From Cyanoderma ruficeps (taxonomy: Eukaryota; Chordata; Aves; Passeriformes; Timaliidae), in the NCBI GenBank assembly GCA_008694505.1, contig VZDJ01000043.1:97597-161596 (forward strand): a stretch of DNA of 64,000 nt, given 5' to 3'. Made by a program: the position numbers and the translations under genes. The first letter of the stretch is position 1; each line of letters starts with the position of its first letter. Below, one piece after another: positions 36,247 to 49,795 of the stretch. The notes beneath the pieces are model-generated. The model did no database searches, had not been told where the DNA came from, and saw only the letters and a program-made list of their open reading frames with translations.

Positions 36247-38109
36247 ATTTTGTCAGAACTGTTTAGAAGATGTTACCTTATATTGATTTGTTTCAGTTTA
36301 ATTTTTACTTGTTTTTTTTCCTCCATGAGAAGGATGAGATGAGGTGTATATGTCCTGCAAAGTAGTCCAAATAATGATTTCAGCTGGTTAATAATGGATC
36401 TGTGATGGTGTCTTGGACACCTCACTGAAAAATTGTATTGTACCCTTCGTGAAACACAAAAACCTCTTCTGGTAAAAGTCTTTTGCAAAACCCATTTTTG
36501 ACTGACACCCACTTTTTGATACAATCAATGAATAGTTCTGATACTCATTTTCTCTCCCATCAGTAGCAAGTAAAAAAAGTCTGTGCCTGTTTGCACACCT
36601 TCAATACACCTGGTTATGCTAGAACACTGGAAGTAATCTTTGCTTCGTAAATTGTTTTACAGATTCATTGGGAAAAGCTGATTATCCAGGAGGGAGTAAT
36701 CAGTTGGGTAAACAGTGAGATAAAGAGAAATACTGTGTAGGCTGTGACACTGGCTCTCAGGAGTTAAAAAAATTGCTTCCACTGAGCAACTGTATTTGAA
36801 AGAAAAAAAAAATTAAGCAGATTGAAGTGTGGTTGACTGTAGAGTCTTCAGGTTTGGGAGGCTGTAGCAGTGCTAAAACAAATTTTTCTACCTAAGTTAC
36901 TTTCCCTTCTTCCTTGCTAAAGCTCAGATGAGTGTGACAGAGCTGAAAATGCAGTGAAGATGTAATAAAACTGTATTTCATTGCCAGAATACCTGACAGA
37001 TTAACTCCTTCCATTGAGTCTTTTATGAGGAACATACATTTCTGAAGAAAATTACTATCTGACTGCAGGGTTTCCCATTAACAAAGGGAAGCAAAGCACA
37101 GGTTAAAAACCAGTCCTCCATCACTCCTGGGCATGGGGAACTGAAAGATCAAAAATACAGCCACAAGAAGATAAAAGAGCTACTGAAGCTCGGGTTAGCA
37201 TTTCGCAGAAAATGTGCACTCTATCATTTTGTGGGCAAGCACTCTGGTGTGATACAGTTCTGCAGAAACACTCTGGGAGTGGAAACAAACTTCTGTAATC
37301 TCTGAGAAACAGAGTTTTTCCTTGTGCTGCTTGTGGTGAGGGGCTTTAAAGAGCTGCCTTCCAAGTAAAATCATTAAACCCAGAGAAGCTGAATGCATTA
37401 ATGCAATTTGCAGTTAATTTCAAACAGCATCTCCCCATAAAGAATGTAAAAATAAACAGATTCCACCTGTTTCTAGATCAGCCAGAAAAGCACAAGCTAG
37501 GCAGTGTAATCTAAACCAGTTGAGTGATAACTCCTCAATCACTCCATTGGCTGACTACAAAAACATTTCTCTTCCTGGCTAGTGATCTCTGTTCCAAGCA
37601 GGTGAAATAGAGGCGGTGGATGTGCTCATGTAACTCCTCTTGTGTGCATTGTCATGAAGTCTAACAAAAGAAAAGAAAAAATAAAAATCATTACTAGAAA
37701 ACAAGAAATTATTCATTTACTTGCACTCCCTAAGTACTTGTATAAGTTTACTCAGTACAAATATTTTTGTGCCAGTTCAGGTTGACAAACCATCTGACAA
37801 GGAAAAAAAAGAAAAAAGAATTTTTTAAAAAAATGGGCAAAGTTAGAGAATGGATACCATCTAGTGGTACCATAGTGGTACCAATAAAAGGCTGGATTTG
37901 GTGGCTGCTTGGTTTATCTTCCCTCTGCATTTTTTGGCAGAGCCTTGGGGCTTGTTCATATCTGTCACTCTCCTTCTGCTGGAATGGTTTTGGAGCTGGC
38001 AGCTTTTGAGGGACATGAAGCTGTGCTAGACCAAACCTTTCAACCCCTAAAATGCAGCCACATGTTCATCTCTCAACCCCTCTCTGGAGGAACTGTAGCT
38101 TTTTAGGCT

Positions 38110-38470
38110 AGTGTTATATAATCATATAATAAACAGTTTACATATATTATGTAAATCTATAACAATTTTATATAATATGTATATTTAGCAAAATATAGAA
38201 ATAATTTTATATCATAGATATAATATAAGTGCTTTGTTTGGAAGATGGCTTAGGCTTTGTGTTGAATTCCAGCATGCATTACAATATATGTTTTATGTAT
38301 TTAAATTTTTTATTATATATTGTTTGTGACATAATATAAATATATGACATATTTATGTAACACATTATATTAATATAATTAAATATTTTGCTTTATATGT
38401 GTTTATATATTTAATATATTAAATATTTTTATATATACTGTAGCTTAATATATTGTATATTAAATTATGT
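38110..38470. repeat. AT-rich island (TATA/ATATT words)
   Basis: About 360 bp made almost entirely of A and T, with many TATATAAT, ATATTTA and TTATATA words. It may be a matrix-attachment-like or easily unwound region, but no function is shown by the sequence. Confidence 0.8.
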
Positions 38471-41023
38471 TGATCTCAGGCTTAACTTTTGCTGCATTGA
38501 TTTGATTGAACTTGATTGGACTGGATTAGAAAGAAATATGAGTATTTTTTTTAAGATGTTAATTTTTAATTCTGATATTACACTTTAGTTCCCTGCAATG
38601 TGTGAGGTCTCTGAGCTGCTAGAACTCATAAGAATTTTTTTCCACAGACATTCTTAATTTTTGTTAGACCTTTCAGCTGGTTTTTTCCCATCATCAATAA
38701 GAAAATAAGATATGCCAGCAATTTTATATTTTATTTTTATATTATGTTTGGAGACATCATCCAACCCCATGTCACATAAACACTTTCAAAGATGTGATTC
38801 TAAGTTGATTGAAGAGGTTAATTTGGGCTTTGGGGAAATTATTTCTTTTGTTGGAAACCACATATTTTCTTATTCTGTGGGAGTTTAAATTTTTTTGAAG
38901 CCTGAATAGAGGAGTTAAATAAATTTTTAGTATGTTAAGAAACTCTTTTCCATAATCTTTGTTTGTTTTTCTGATTGCACTACTGAGAAACACTTTTTTT
39001 CTTCTTTGTGGATCTGCTTTTAAGAGCCAGTCTAAAAATTAGAGCTGTCACCTCTGGAGCACACACATATTCCATACCTGCCTTTCTTCTCTATTTTTCG
39101 TCCTCATTCTGGAAAGACACTGCCCCAGAACAGGAACTTTGTGTTTTCATGTTAGAGGAGTTAAGAGAGGGACAAATTCTTGAAGTCAAAATTGAGAAAA
39201 ATTTTTATGATGCTGAAGGAGGATTTTTGTTTCCAGTTTAGCCTGCAGCTGAGTCTGGACGTGCCTTCCCATTCATCCAAAGCTGACCTCCAGTTCTTGG
39301 CCAAAGCTCAAAAGTTTCATTTCTTCAGAAGGTCTTTAACAACTCTTTTTTCTATTAAAACAGTTTTAAGTAACAAGCTTAATGTTACTGTTTAATTAAG
39401 AATTGTCTTTAGTGGAAAAAAAAAATTCAAAGACACTGAAGTGAAAGATTTGCCTTCACCCAAATTGGTTCCTATACATAATATTTCCTGATGGCCTCAA
39501 GGCTTCTTGGACATGGTGAAATTATTATTTTTACCCACATTGTCTGCCCCAAATGTTTGTGAAAAATGTGGACCTCTGGCTGCTGCTGTTCTTGTCTCAG
39601 TTTTAGTCTCCTCAGCTTCCTGACATTTGCATCTGGGATAACCGAGTGTTTTTATCTGGCTGCGTTTCAGACTCAGGTGTTTACACCAACTATAATGACA
39701 ATAATGTTATAATTTTCTTTATAACCCTAGTTATTTTGGCTTCAAGGACTCTATTGATGCCTCTGTGGCCTACTGTAGAATTTATCACTTTGTAGCAGGG
39801 CCTCCTAAAAGCTGTTCTTATGCAGAGAAGATCAGCATAAAATCTTTGATTTTGCTGAAAGAATTCACTCTAATTTCACAGAATTATCAAGTCTCAGTGT
39901 TGGCTTCCTTAACCATCTTCAACAGGGCGAGGAGCAGAAGAGCACTAAGGCACTGCCAGGGTGGGATATTCTTTAAATCCTCCAGAAGATGATTGAAGCC
40001 TGAAGCACAGATCGCGGAATAAAATCTTTTTAAAATTCAGATGTGTCATGGTAGCATTGAGGAGCTACAAAACATAAAAAATAACTGATGGAACATGGGC
40101 AAAGCATAAAAGAAAAAGATGGACTTTTTCAAATTGTCAGGATGCATTCAGGAGATCAGACAAAAGAAAAATAGACATGATTTGAAGAATCTTTTTAATC
40201 AGTTTGTAATATATTTTCTGAAAATAGGCAATGTTTTGATTGGAAAAAAGAATAAGATAAGATAAAAGAAATACTATTTTTGATTAATAGATCACATTCT
40301 CTCGGAAATATGAAAATGGAAAAATTACAAAAGAAGAAAATAAAAAATTCGTATGGGAATATTTTAGCAGTTGTAGCAAAAAACTGGATAAACACGGTGT
40401 CCTCTTCAGGTAATTGTTAAAAACTATAATGTTGCTGTGTGAATATTCAACTTGACAAGATGAAAAATAGATTTCACCATATTTTTTTAACTCCCTCCTA
40501 GAACTGTTGGTATTGAGGACACCTGAGAAGAAAAAATATCAACTGAGTCATGCTTAGCTTCTGCGGCCTATGGATTACTTCAAGAGATACAGAATTTCAC
40601 CTCGCACATCTTTACAAGCAATTATTAACACGAAAAAAGAAGGAAAAATACTATAGAAACTTGAAGACTCTTTTAAAAGTACATGATTTTTACATATACA
40701 TAATTATACTAACTGGTTGCACTTTTATAAAAACAATATAATAAAATACATTTAATGAAATGTATTTAATTTTATTATGTTTATTCAAGAAAACCTTTTA
40801 TTTTTCTCAGAAGGAAAAATCCAAGGTTTGGACTATCATATTGCCAAGAATTGACAGTTACCAAGATGTGTTAAAGACATATCCACACGTAACCACCTCG
40901 TTTTATTTCTTTTCCTTTATTTTTTGCTGAACTACAGGACCCATATCTCCTCATAATAATCATCAGAGCCTCATAATAATATCTGTCATCAGAAAATGAG
41001 GGAAGGAAGGAAGGGAGGGAGGG

Positions 41024-41445
41024 NNNNNNNNNNNNNNNNNNNNNNNNNNNNNNNNNNNNNNNNNNNNNNNNNNNNNNNNNNNNNNNNNNNNNNNNNNNNN
41101 NNNNNNNNNNNNNNNNNNNNNNNNNNNNNNNNNNNNNNNNNNNNNNNNNNNNNNNNNNNNNNNNNNNNNNNNNNNNNNNNNNNNNNNNNNNNNNNNNNNN
41201 NNNNNNNNNNNNNNNNNNNNNNNNNNNNNNNNNNNNNNNNNNNNNNNNNNNNNNNNNNNNNNNNNNNNNNNNNNNNNNNNNNNNNNNNNNNNNNNNNNNN
41301 NNNNNNNNNNNNNNNNNNNNNNNNNNNNNNNNNNNNNNNNNNNNNNNNNNNNNNNNNNNNNNNNNNNNNNNNNNNNNNNNNNNNNNNNNNNNNNNNNNNN
41401 NNNNNNNNNNNNNNNNNNNNNNNNNNNNNNNNNNNNNNNNNNNNN
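41024..41445. other. Assembly gap (422 N)
   Basis: The largest gap. It is entered from the left through a GGAA/GGGA purine tract ending GGGAGGGAGGG, so the missing DNA probably continues as a polypurine repeat. Long open frames that cross it are artefacts. Confidence 0.99.
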
Positions 41446-43606
41446 AAGGGTAAAGTTTATAAAAGGAATAAACAAAAAAATTCAATTAAATCAGATTCAT
41501 TAGAAGGACTTGTCTCTTTCTGTATACACCAACTGTGAGCAGAAAAGATCTACACTGGATTTGTAATGTTTCATTTTTCTGGGTCTAATTTAGAGCAGAT
41601 TAATTGGTGAATAATCCATACCAATAATTGTTATCGTCCTTTATCATTATGAAGGTGAAATATCTGGAGCTACATTTAGAAACAAAAGCACCAGTGTTAA
41701 TTCTGGCTTCTTGCTTGTACTTTCAAAAGCCACTTCCCTTTTTTTCATAGATTTTTGCTATGAAATCACATGCTCTTGGAGATAAGAATTACTAAAAAGC
41801 TCACTGAAGTTATTGCAACACTTTTCTTTGACCTCAGTGGGAATAAAACCTGTCAGATGCCCTCTATTTCCAGATTTTCTGTGTTGAAGCATCTTAGAAG
41901 TATAATAAAGGTTGATAAGGATTGTTTATTCCCTTTTGTGTCTTTCTTTGAAGTTCAGCTCTTACTCATTGGATTTGGGTCAGATGTGGCTTCAAGCTGG
42001 GTTTCCAAATATATGCATTTCTTTTCTGCTGCACAATTCTGATGGCCTATATAATTAAAGGGGTTTTGGTCTGGGTTTTTTTCTTTCAGCTGAACAGGGA
42101 TCTGCATTTCAAGACAATGGTTTGAAGCAAAAAAAGTAGTAAAAATACACTGAGCACAACATTTTCCCCAAAAAATACAAACTTAGAAGGTTCTTCTGGA
42201 ATGTATTTCATCTAAACATCTAATACGTGTTTAATTTATCAACCTTTTACAACTTGCCATACACTGATGAGGCTTACCCATAACATAAGTGGGTGCAAAC
42301 TTCATAAATAGCTTGGACAGCCTGCAGAAAACCTGGTTTATTTCATACTCAGAAGATCAATTTTTTCAGGACTTTGGAGGAGTAAAGATTAATATTTATG
42401 CAAACCTGCAATCCAATAAAAAAAGGAAAAATTTTTTATGTGTGTTCAGAAATAGCAATAAGAGCATACAGTCTTACATAGGACTGCAGAAGACACATGA
42501 AAGCAGAATATAAAATGCACTGAAATATCCATCAGCTAGATTATTGAACAGTTATAAAAGGCAGATAAACATTCTCCATGAGCTGACAATTTAAATCTCA
42601 TTCCATTTCTAAAAGCTTGTAAAAAATAGAAAAGTAGGAATACTGAAGTTTCTCCTCCTTAGTAATATTGAATATTTGTCCCTTGAAAATTGTCTTAATA
42701 AGGAAAAATACTGAGAATAAAGAATAATAGATTTTTATTTTGCCAAAGTTTAGTAGGATAAAGTGAAAATTTAATTTGTTTTGAAGGTTCAGTACTTCTC
42801 CTTTAAAACAAATTTAGACAAGAGAATATGTTAACATAAATTTTTGAACTACTCTAGTTTTCAGTAGAAAATTAGTGTGTGAGTTGCCATTGGAGTGGAT
42901 ATGATGACTTAAAACTAACCAAACACAGCAGGTCTATATAGTGATAAAATGTGCAACTGTATTCAAATTAAATTATGAGAAAAAAGTTTTGCTAAAACTT
43001 CACTTCAGGTCACAGCTGTAATTTCCACATGATGAGTTTACTTGGCACCTTCTAGACCTAAATTATTCTTATTTTTTTCTAATTTTCAAATTAGTTTTAA
43101 AATCATGTCTCTCCATTCCATACATTGATTTATGGATGATTTAGACATGCGAAAAAAAAAAAAAGCATTTATAATGATAGAATAAATTATTCTTTTTCAC
43201 CATGCCTTAAAAAAAATCACTTTCTCACTTGAAAGACCTTGAGTTCTTGATATTTTTTTTTTCTTGGTTCCTTGAATTTTAAATGCAGCTTTCAAATTCT
43301 GCTCACACATAGCAAACATAAGCAGAAGACAATAGGATGGGCTGTGAACTCTAAAACCTGACCATGATGTTTTCTAAAAGTTTTTGGTTTCCAGGTGAAA
43401 ACTGGTGGTTTAGAAACTCCCTATCCATAAATATAAGAGAGATATGAGGTCGTGTGTGTAGTGAATTTTAGCTGGAATGAATGAATTCTCATGCAGTAAA
43501 AGTACATAATGTTTTGCCACATCGCTTTTCAAAAATGTTGCTCACTACTACTGGAATCTTTTTCTTCAGCTGAAGCACGGCTAAATTTAGAGTAACTTGG
43601 GGGGGN

Positions 43607-43680
43607 ACTGAGGCAAAAAAGCTGTTGAGTACCTCAGGCTTCTCCCCATCCCCTGTCACCAGTTTACAGTGCTGCTTAGA
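43607..43680 (-). mobile_element. CR1 LINE fragment, ORF2 segment upstream of the reverse transcriptase
   Basis: Read on the minus strand it gives LVTGDGEKPEVLNSFFAS, a segment conserved in CR1 ORF2 between the endonuclease and the reverse transcriptase. The + strand shows ACTGAGGCAAAAAAGCTGTT, the antisense of the same segment. A single N at 43606 after a G run marks the left break. The right limit is approximate. The copy is isolated, and neither its 3' end nor its tail is nearby. Confidence 0.75.
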
Positions 43681-46600
43681 GTGAGGTAAACACCTTCTGT
43701 AATCTTTGATATCACTTCTGAACACACAGAGTTCTTTTTCCTGCTACAGCTGGGTACCATGGGACTGTAAAGAGAGAGGTGGAAAGCAGGAAATGGAAGA
43801 GAAAGGGGATGGAAAGAGAAAGGCATGGAAGGACCATGGAAGGAGGATCCCCCACACAGACTGTGCAGCTCAGAGGAATCCTCACAGCAAGGCTGATGCA
43901 ATTTATGCTTCTCTCCCTCAGCTGTAACATCTGTGCTGAGCCTCAAACTTTCAAACTCCAAACATGGAAACAATTATTTCTTAAATCACAGTGTTTCATA
44001 GCAGGCCTGGAAACAGGTCTTTTCTCAAAGGCTTCTTTCGATTCAACAACAACCACATGCAGTGAGTTTGATTTTAGTTAGTTCCATTAATTATCATTGG
44101 GGTAAGGCTGATGCAAGTTTTGGTCCTGTAGAGCTGATCTAAATATTTCTGGTTTCTTCCTGAGTGGAAACATAGTGCCACATTAGCAAGCACTGTAATG
44201 CCATATGGCAGCTATTTTTTCTATCTCTATTTTTTATTTTTGTGGGCTCACTGAAGGATTCTCTTTTCTGTAATCCTTCCCATGAGATAATCCTGTGTTT
44301 TTATCTTGAGCTGCAAGGTGGTGTGAAGCTCCTGGACTCACAGAAGATGCCTTTTCCACTGGCAGGAAGGGAATGTAAGCATCAGGAATCCCAACAATGT
44401 GAAGGCAGGGCAAATGGTGAGAATACAACATAATTTTGAAGTTTTCTTGAGTATTTTGTAAATTTCTGCAGTTGGCAACTTTTAGAGTAGTCTTGATAAA
44501 CATGATTTAAGTGCATTTCTTCTAAAATCTTGTGAAGATTCAAATCTGGAAACATTTGGAACTTCTTCTGCAAAAGTAAATAAATGTAGAAAAAGATTTT
44601 TTCAGTCCTCAAGTAATTTGTGACTATAAAGTGTGTTGAATCTGAGAAAGCGCAGAGACATCTATGTGATCTGCACAGAATTTCTATGCAGAAAATGAAG
44701 TGTTACGCAGAGAATGAAGTACTAACAAAGTTAAGATTTTTAAGGGAAAGCTGATTCAGAATTATCAGGGACTCACAAAGACTTTCTCAAAGCCTGACCC
44801 ATTCAAGTAAGAAATATAAACTTCCCCAAGTGCAGTATGAATGACGGCAGAGAAAAAAAATAATCCACAAATAAAGAAACCCAAATATTTTTCAGATGAA
44901 CTTCTGCATTTCCATAGCAACATGTTGGAGCTTATCAAAACCTGGATATCGTAACATGTTTTATGCATGTTTTAAAATGTATTTATTGAGGCAAAGAGCA
45001 CTAACAATCAATCAAGCCAGTAAATGCAACGTTATAGATAAGAAAATTATTTGGCGTGGTTGGCTGGAAAATAAAGATTGTGCAATTGATTTTTTTTTCT
45101 CTTAGGATATGGCATGAAATATTATTAGCTGCTGATAAAAATAATCTTCAGCTATATCCATCCTTCGAGATTAATCTGACTGTGTTCATCTACACTAGAT
45201 CTACACTAGATTGGTTTCAAAATCTCACAGCATCTTGTCCTATCCTGGACAAAACCAGGACAAGATTATATTCCTCATACATTATAATTCACCTTGACAA
45301 GTTTTTGGCAGGAAGATAGCCCGGGCATTCAATAGTACTTAGGCAGCAAGTACTATTATTCATGATCCTAGGATGCTAACAGATTTTCTCCACAGAGCCT
45401 CAAGAATATTCAGCATTTTCCAAGTGTTGTAATTTCAGAAAGTTTCATAAGGATGTAAATGAGTCGTAAGGTTCAGCCATGAATCCTGGTTTGCAGTGGT
45501 CAGCAGCAGGTGCCAAGAGAAGAACACAGAGCAGAAGGAGCATGAGGTGGACATCCCAAAACAGCTGGGCTGTGAAACTGGAGTTCAGGGATGCCCCTGA
45601 GTCAGGCATTGTTTGAGTTCAACAGCCCTTAAAAGATTTTTCTCCGGTTAATGTAAGGATTCTCCTTTTGAACCTGCTATCACAGTAAGTGCATTGGAGG
45701 AAGAGGTTTCACAGATTAACAGTGTGGTGTTGAGCACCTTTTGCTGTTTTGGAGGCTGAAGTACATGGATTTCATTAGAAGTCCTCTAAATTGACATAAA
45801 AAGAAACTGGAGTCACTGCATGAATTTTATGTCTGTCATGTACCATACAGCCTCCATCATCTCCTTTTTTTTCAGCTGGGGATATTCTGGGGCACAGATT
45901 TGCTGTTTTTATGGCAGAAAAGGCTGCATCTAGAATTTATCAGACCCCCTTCCATCCCCATGTTCCTGCTCATTTCTTCACTCTGTGCTTATTAACACAC
46001 AATTACTTTCTTAATCATGACAGTTCAAGGAAGACATATTCTGAAAAAGTAATCTTCACACATCCTCTCATATTCATTCCACCACTTGCTAGTACAGCAC
46101 AGACAGGCCTTGCTTTTTCAAATACAGAACTGATATACTGTTGGAAGCTTTGTGCCCATCAGAGGCTGGGTGGGTAGTCTGGTAACTCTTGGGGAATGTG
46201 TAAATAGAAAATAGACCAGAATTTGAGAGTTCTGCAGTCTCTCTGTCATTTTGTGCTAGAGAAATCAAGTCTCATTTAGCAGGGCTGCATGCAGAGGCTA
46301 CATTGGTGGCAGAAGGCAGGCAGTAGGCCAGGCAGGCACCATTAACTCACAAATCACTTGGGATTTTAGACCTAGCTTTTAGATATCTATCTCTCCAGCT
46401 AGAGTTTCTAGCTGTGAGTTAAGCTGACACCACACTTTGTAGCCTCTTTTGTAAGGGAATCTGAGTGGCCAAGAACATCTGACTACTAAGTTGAAAAGCT
46501 GCTGAAACAGGAAAGAAGCACGGTTTGAGATACCTTGGCTTCAGTGAGACTGTGGTGAAGTTCTGAGTATAAATCTACAGACTGAAGTTTGTCAGAGCGC

Positions 46601-48397
46601 TGGGTGTGATTTGTGTGTAAAACATGTCTGGAAATGTCAATCTTCATCTCTGCTTAATTCCTTAGTGGTTGTGGCGCCCAATGAAGATTCCAAACATATG
46701 AGAATACCTAACATTTTACAGGTGCCTGACACAGAGTGATACAGAAGAGGAAGGTAAACAGAGAACTCCAGATGTGATGACTAGAGACAGATTCCATTCT
46801 CGCTTTTTGTCATTAATGATACTTTAGGAATCAAACCAAACCCCTGAGATTTGATTTTTGGCCAGGATTGACCTTTGTTCTTCTGAAACAGATCTGTGCA
46901 GTACACATGTTCATAGTAACAAAGAAGGAGGTTAACATGGTGACAACATACATAAAATATTTGAGGCTAAATGGATATTGTAGGGGCAAGGGCTCATGAA
47001 TGTTTAAATAGTAACTGAAAGAGAGATACAGCAAGTAAGAATAATCAAAACCCCTGAAAGCTGAAGTTGTGCTTGGGCCCCCACAAGTTCCTGACAACTC
47101 CAACTTTATAATTTTTACAGAACCAGGTTTGTGTGTGGACAGCATGTTGTGATTTTGTGGCCAGTTAATTCTGTATATTAAAAAAAACAAAAACACAAAA
47201 ACAAATAAACAAATGAGCAAACAAACCATCTATAACTCCACAGTCTTCCAGGGAGTTTAACAGTATTATTACACTTAAAGCTTCCACATTGCTTTTACCT
47301 AATGACCAGTCACATCTGCACCTTTCTGTGCACAGTGCTCTGCAAATACAGGGAAGATAATTGGCTTTTCCAGGGCTCGTATGTAAGAGAAAGTCTGATA
47401 AAATTCCAGAAAGGCATTTTAACAGGCAAAACAACAGATGGTCAGCAAGTGGAAGTCAGCAAAGTCAACTGATTGCAGTGTTGCTATAAAAGTTATAATT
47501 GTAAATCCTAACCCAGATCCTCTTAACTACAGCTCTGCTATTTCATTCAAATGTGATTTGGTTTTGGCTTTGGTTTCTTTTACTAGAAGATAGATATCAA
47601 CTCCAAAATGTATTATTTTGTAAGAATTTTATATGTCCTAATCCTCTTCTGTTAGGTTTCATACATATACCATACACATAATTATCACTTTTTTGCGACA
47701 TGAAATTTCTTGTAAAATTTATTGAAAGCTGAGTGAGTCTAGAGATTCAAAGGAAATGGTTTTGAAATTATTTGCAGTGAAGTCACCATTCCAGCATGAT
47801 TCTTTCTAGTTAATGTCTCTTGTTAAGGCATGGGGGAAACAAAATACATCATATTTTAACAGTACTGTTACACTGTTACCCTTTGTTGCCAGGGAGACAA
47901 AGTCTGGAGATGAAATCCCAAATTCTCTAGGAGGTACTAATAATTCATCAGTGCTTAAGAACCTGTTGAAAAATTCTGCATTCTTGAAACATTTCTCTCA
48001 TTATTCATCTTTTCTTTCAACACTTGCATGTGTACCTTTGGAGTTTTTTCAGAAGGAAATACACAGCTCCAAAGGCTGATTCAGTGACTGTGATGAAGAA
48101 GAAGGTAGCTGGAGTTAAGGGTTGGGAGTTTGACATTTTTACCTGGAAGTCCTAACTTACATGCAGAATTTTTAATCTATGCACTTTCTGCATTCAGCAG
48201 CATGGGTGAAATGGAGATTATACAAGGAGAAATGGCAGTGTTGACATTGAGTGGTGAGTCAGACTACTGACACTTGGCTCTTATTGATGTAAGAAACCCT
48301 GGACAAGACCCTGGACTGATATTGTCATCACTGCCAATGATTCCAGAAAAATTTCCAAGCTCCTGTTGTGTTTGTAGGTTGATCAGCTACAGGACCA
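43681..48397. other. Noncoding DNA, small local duplications only
   Basis: No gene or transposon recognised. It contains a 19-bp tandem duplication with four transitions between its copies (44687-44724), a perfect 11-bp tandem duplication (45188-45209) and an overlapping hairpin (45232-45266). A short A/C-rich tract lies at about 47180-47225. Confidence 0.5.
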
Positions 48398-48482
48398 AGC
48401 TGCCCAGAGAGGTTGTGAAGGCTCCATCCTCAGAGATATTCAAAATCATACTGGACATGGTCCTGTGCAGCCTGACTTTGGT
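48398..48482 (+). mobile_element. CR1 LINE, old 3' region fragment
   Basis: The sequence CTGCCCAGAGAGGTTGTGAA is followed by a CTCCATCCTCAGAGATATTC block and a CTGGACATGGTCCTG block. This is the end of CR1 ORF2 (LPREVV followed by the EIFK segment) in sense orientation. The 3' tail is lost, so it is an old remnant. Confidence 0.8.
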
Positions 48483-49392
48483 TCATCCTACTTCATCACA
48501 TGCAACAGTGGGAAATGTCCAGGGTTATTGTTTTAATAACAAAGTATGTAAAACACAGGGTCCATAAATTTGACAGTGCTGTTGTTAACAGAAATGCTTA
48601 GCAAGACATCCACAGTAAGATTAAGGAGGAACAAACCAGTTTCCACTGAATGATTTTTCAGTGTAATCACAGACACCACAAAACAATATTTGGTTTATGA
48701 TATGTTTATCAAAATTGACCAAATTCCTCCACCTGCCCCCAGTCACAGCTTAGTGCTGCTCTTTGCAGACTGTGAGTTGCAGGAAACATGAAGGTCCATG
48801 ACAAATGACATTTGTTAGAAAAGGTAAAGTAAAAGTAATCTCCAAGTTTAGGAGCAGCATTTTTTCCAACCAAACTAAAAGATTTTTCCAGACTCCCTTC
48901 ACAGCGACTCAGAAAAAGCTTTAGAAGGATCAGAACACATGAAAGTGCTGTTGTTGCAAGCTTGACATTTTTTTGAGTCTGGCAGGAGGCAGACAAGGCA
49001 TTTCAGGCAAGTAGCCTTTTCCATAGAGACATTTAGTTTCCACAATACAAATTCAAAATGCATTTTCTTTTTATATTTTTAACCTAGATTTTCCATGTGA
49101 AGCCATTTGCAAAGAACATTTGACAGTTTTTGAGATGAGGGGGTTTTCTCTGGTGTTGTGTCCTATTTTCTTTACTTTTCCCCTCATTCTCTCCATGATT
49201 CTGCTTTTCCTTGCAATGGTCTCAGGTACGTCTGCACCCCTGGGAAATAAGGAGGTTTTTCAAAAGGCATTTCCACACCATGGTACTTGTGAGTACAAAT
49301 CAAATATTGATCTTTTTTTAGATAAGTTGGGATCATAAAAGAGTGCTTATTTGTGAGACAGACTGCATGACAGATATTCACTGATGGGATTC
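48483..49392. other. Unique noncoding DNA, nothing recognised
   Basis: AT-rich sequence without recognised repeats. Frames at 48709-48996 (-) and 49120-49338 (+) have no family signature. Confidence 0.5.
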
Positions 49393-49760
49393 TAGTGTGT
49401 CACGATCTGCTAATGCAAGCAGTGTTCGTGATGGTTCGTTTACTGATCTCAGAGTGCAAAAAACAACACAGAGGGGATTTCAATATTCATCAAAACAAAT
49501 GCACTGTTATTAGTGCAATCAGCAAATGCGATAGAAGGATTTGAAGGGAAATAAAGGATAGCAAGAAAAGAGAAAGAGGAGGTGGGTAATTGTTGCCCTG
49601 AGTTTTCTGTCTTTTGTCTTTCTGTAGAACTTTGACACGCAGCCTCATGTAAGTAATGTCTATTCTTAGAATGTTTACATACTTCTCCTGTGAGAGAAGA
49701 AATGATTGATGGTGATGTCCACCATCCAGGTTGAAGGGATGTAGTACACAACCTGTGTAG

Positions 49761-49795
49761 CCAATCCCTTGACCTCTGTACAAATGTATAAAAGG
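49761..49795 (+). promoter_or_regulatory. CCAAT and TATA boxes inside the retroelement
   Basis: CCAAT at 49761-49765 and TATAAAAGG at 49787-49795 are spaced as in an LTR promoter on the + strand. Activity is unknown. Confidence 0.45.

Larger units (their letters stand above)
33103..43605. other. Long noncoding stretch with a large gap and an AT-rich island
   Basis: About 10 kb in which I see no transposon and no supported exon. It contains (AAAG)n (36223-36246), an AT-rich island (38110-38470) and a gap (41024-41445). A short hairpin, GAGTGAT/ATCACTC (37522-37544), lies next to a CCATTGG palindrome in a low-repeat stretch (37400-37580) that may be a conserved noncoding element. Confidence 0.5.

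Noticed and set aside
40871..41538. Open frames of about 170-204 codons on both strands
   Set aside because: Most of their length is the N gap. The real parts are short and low-complexity.
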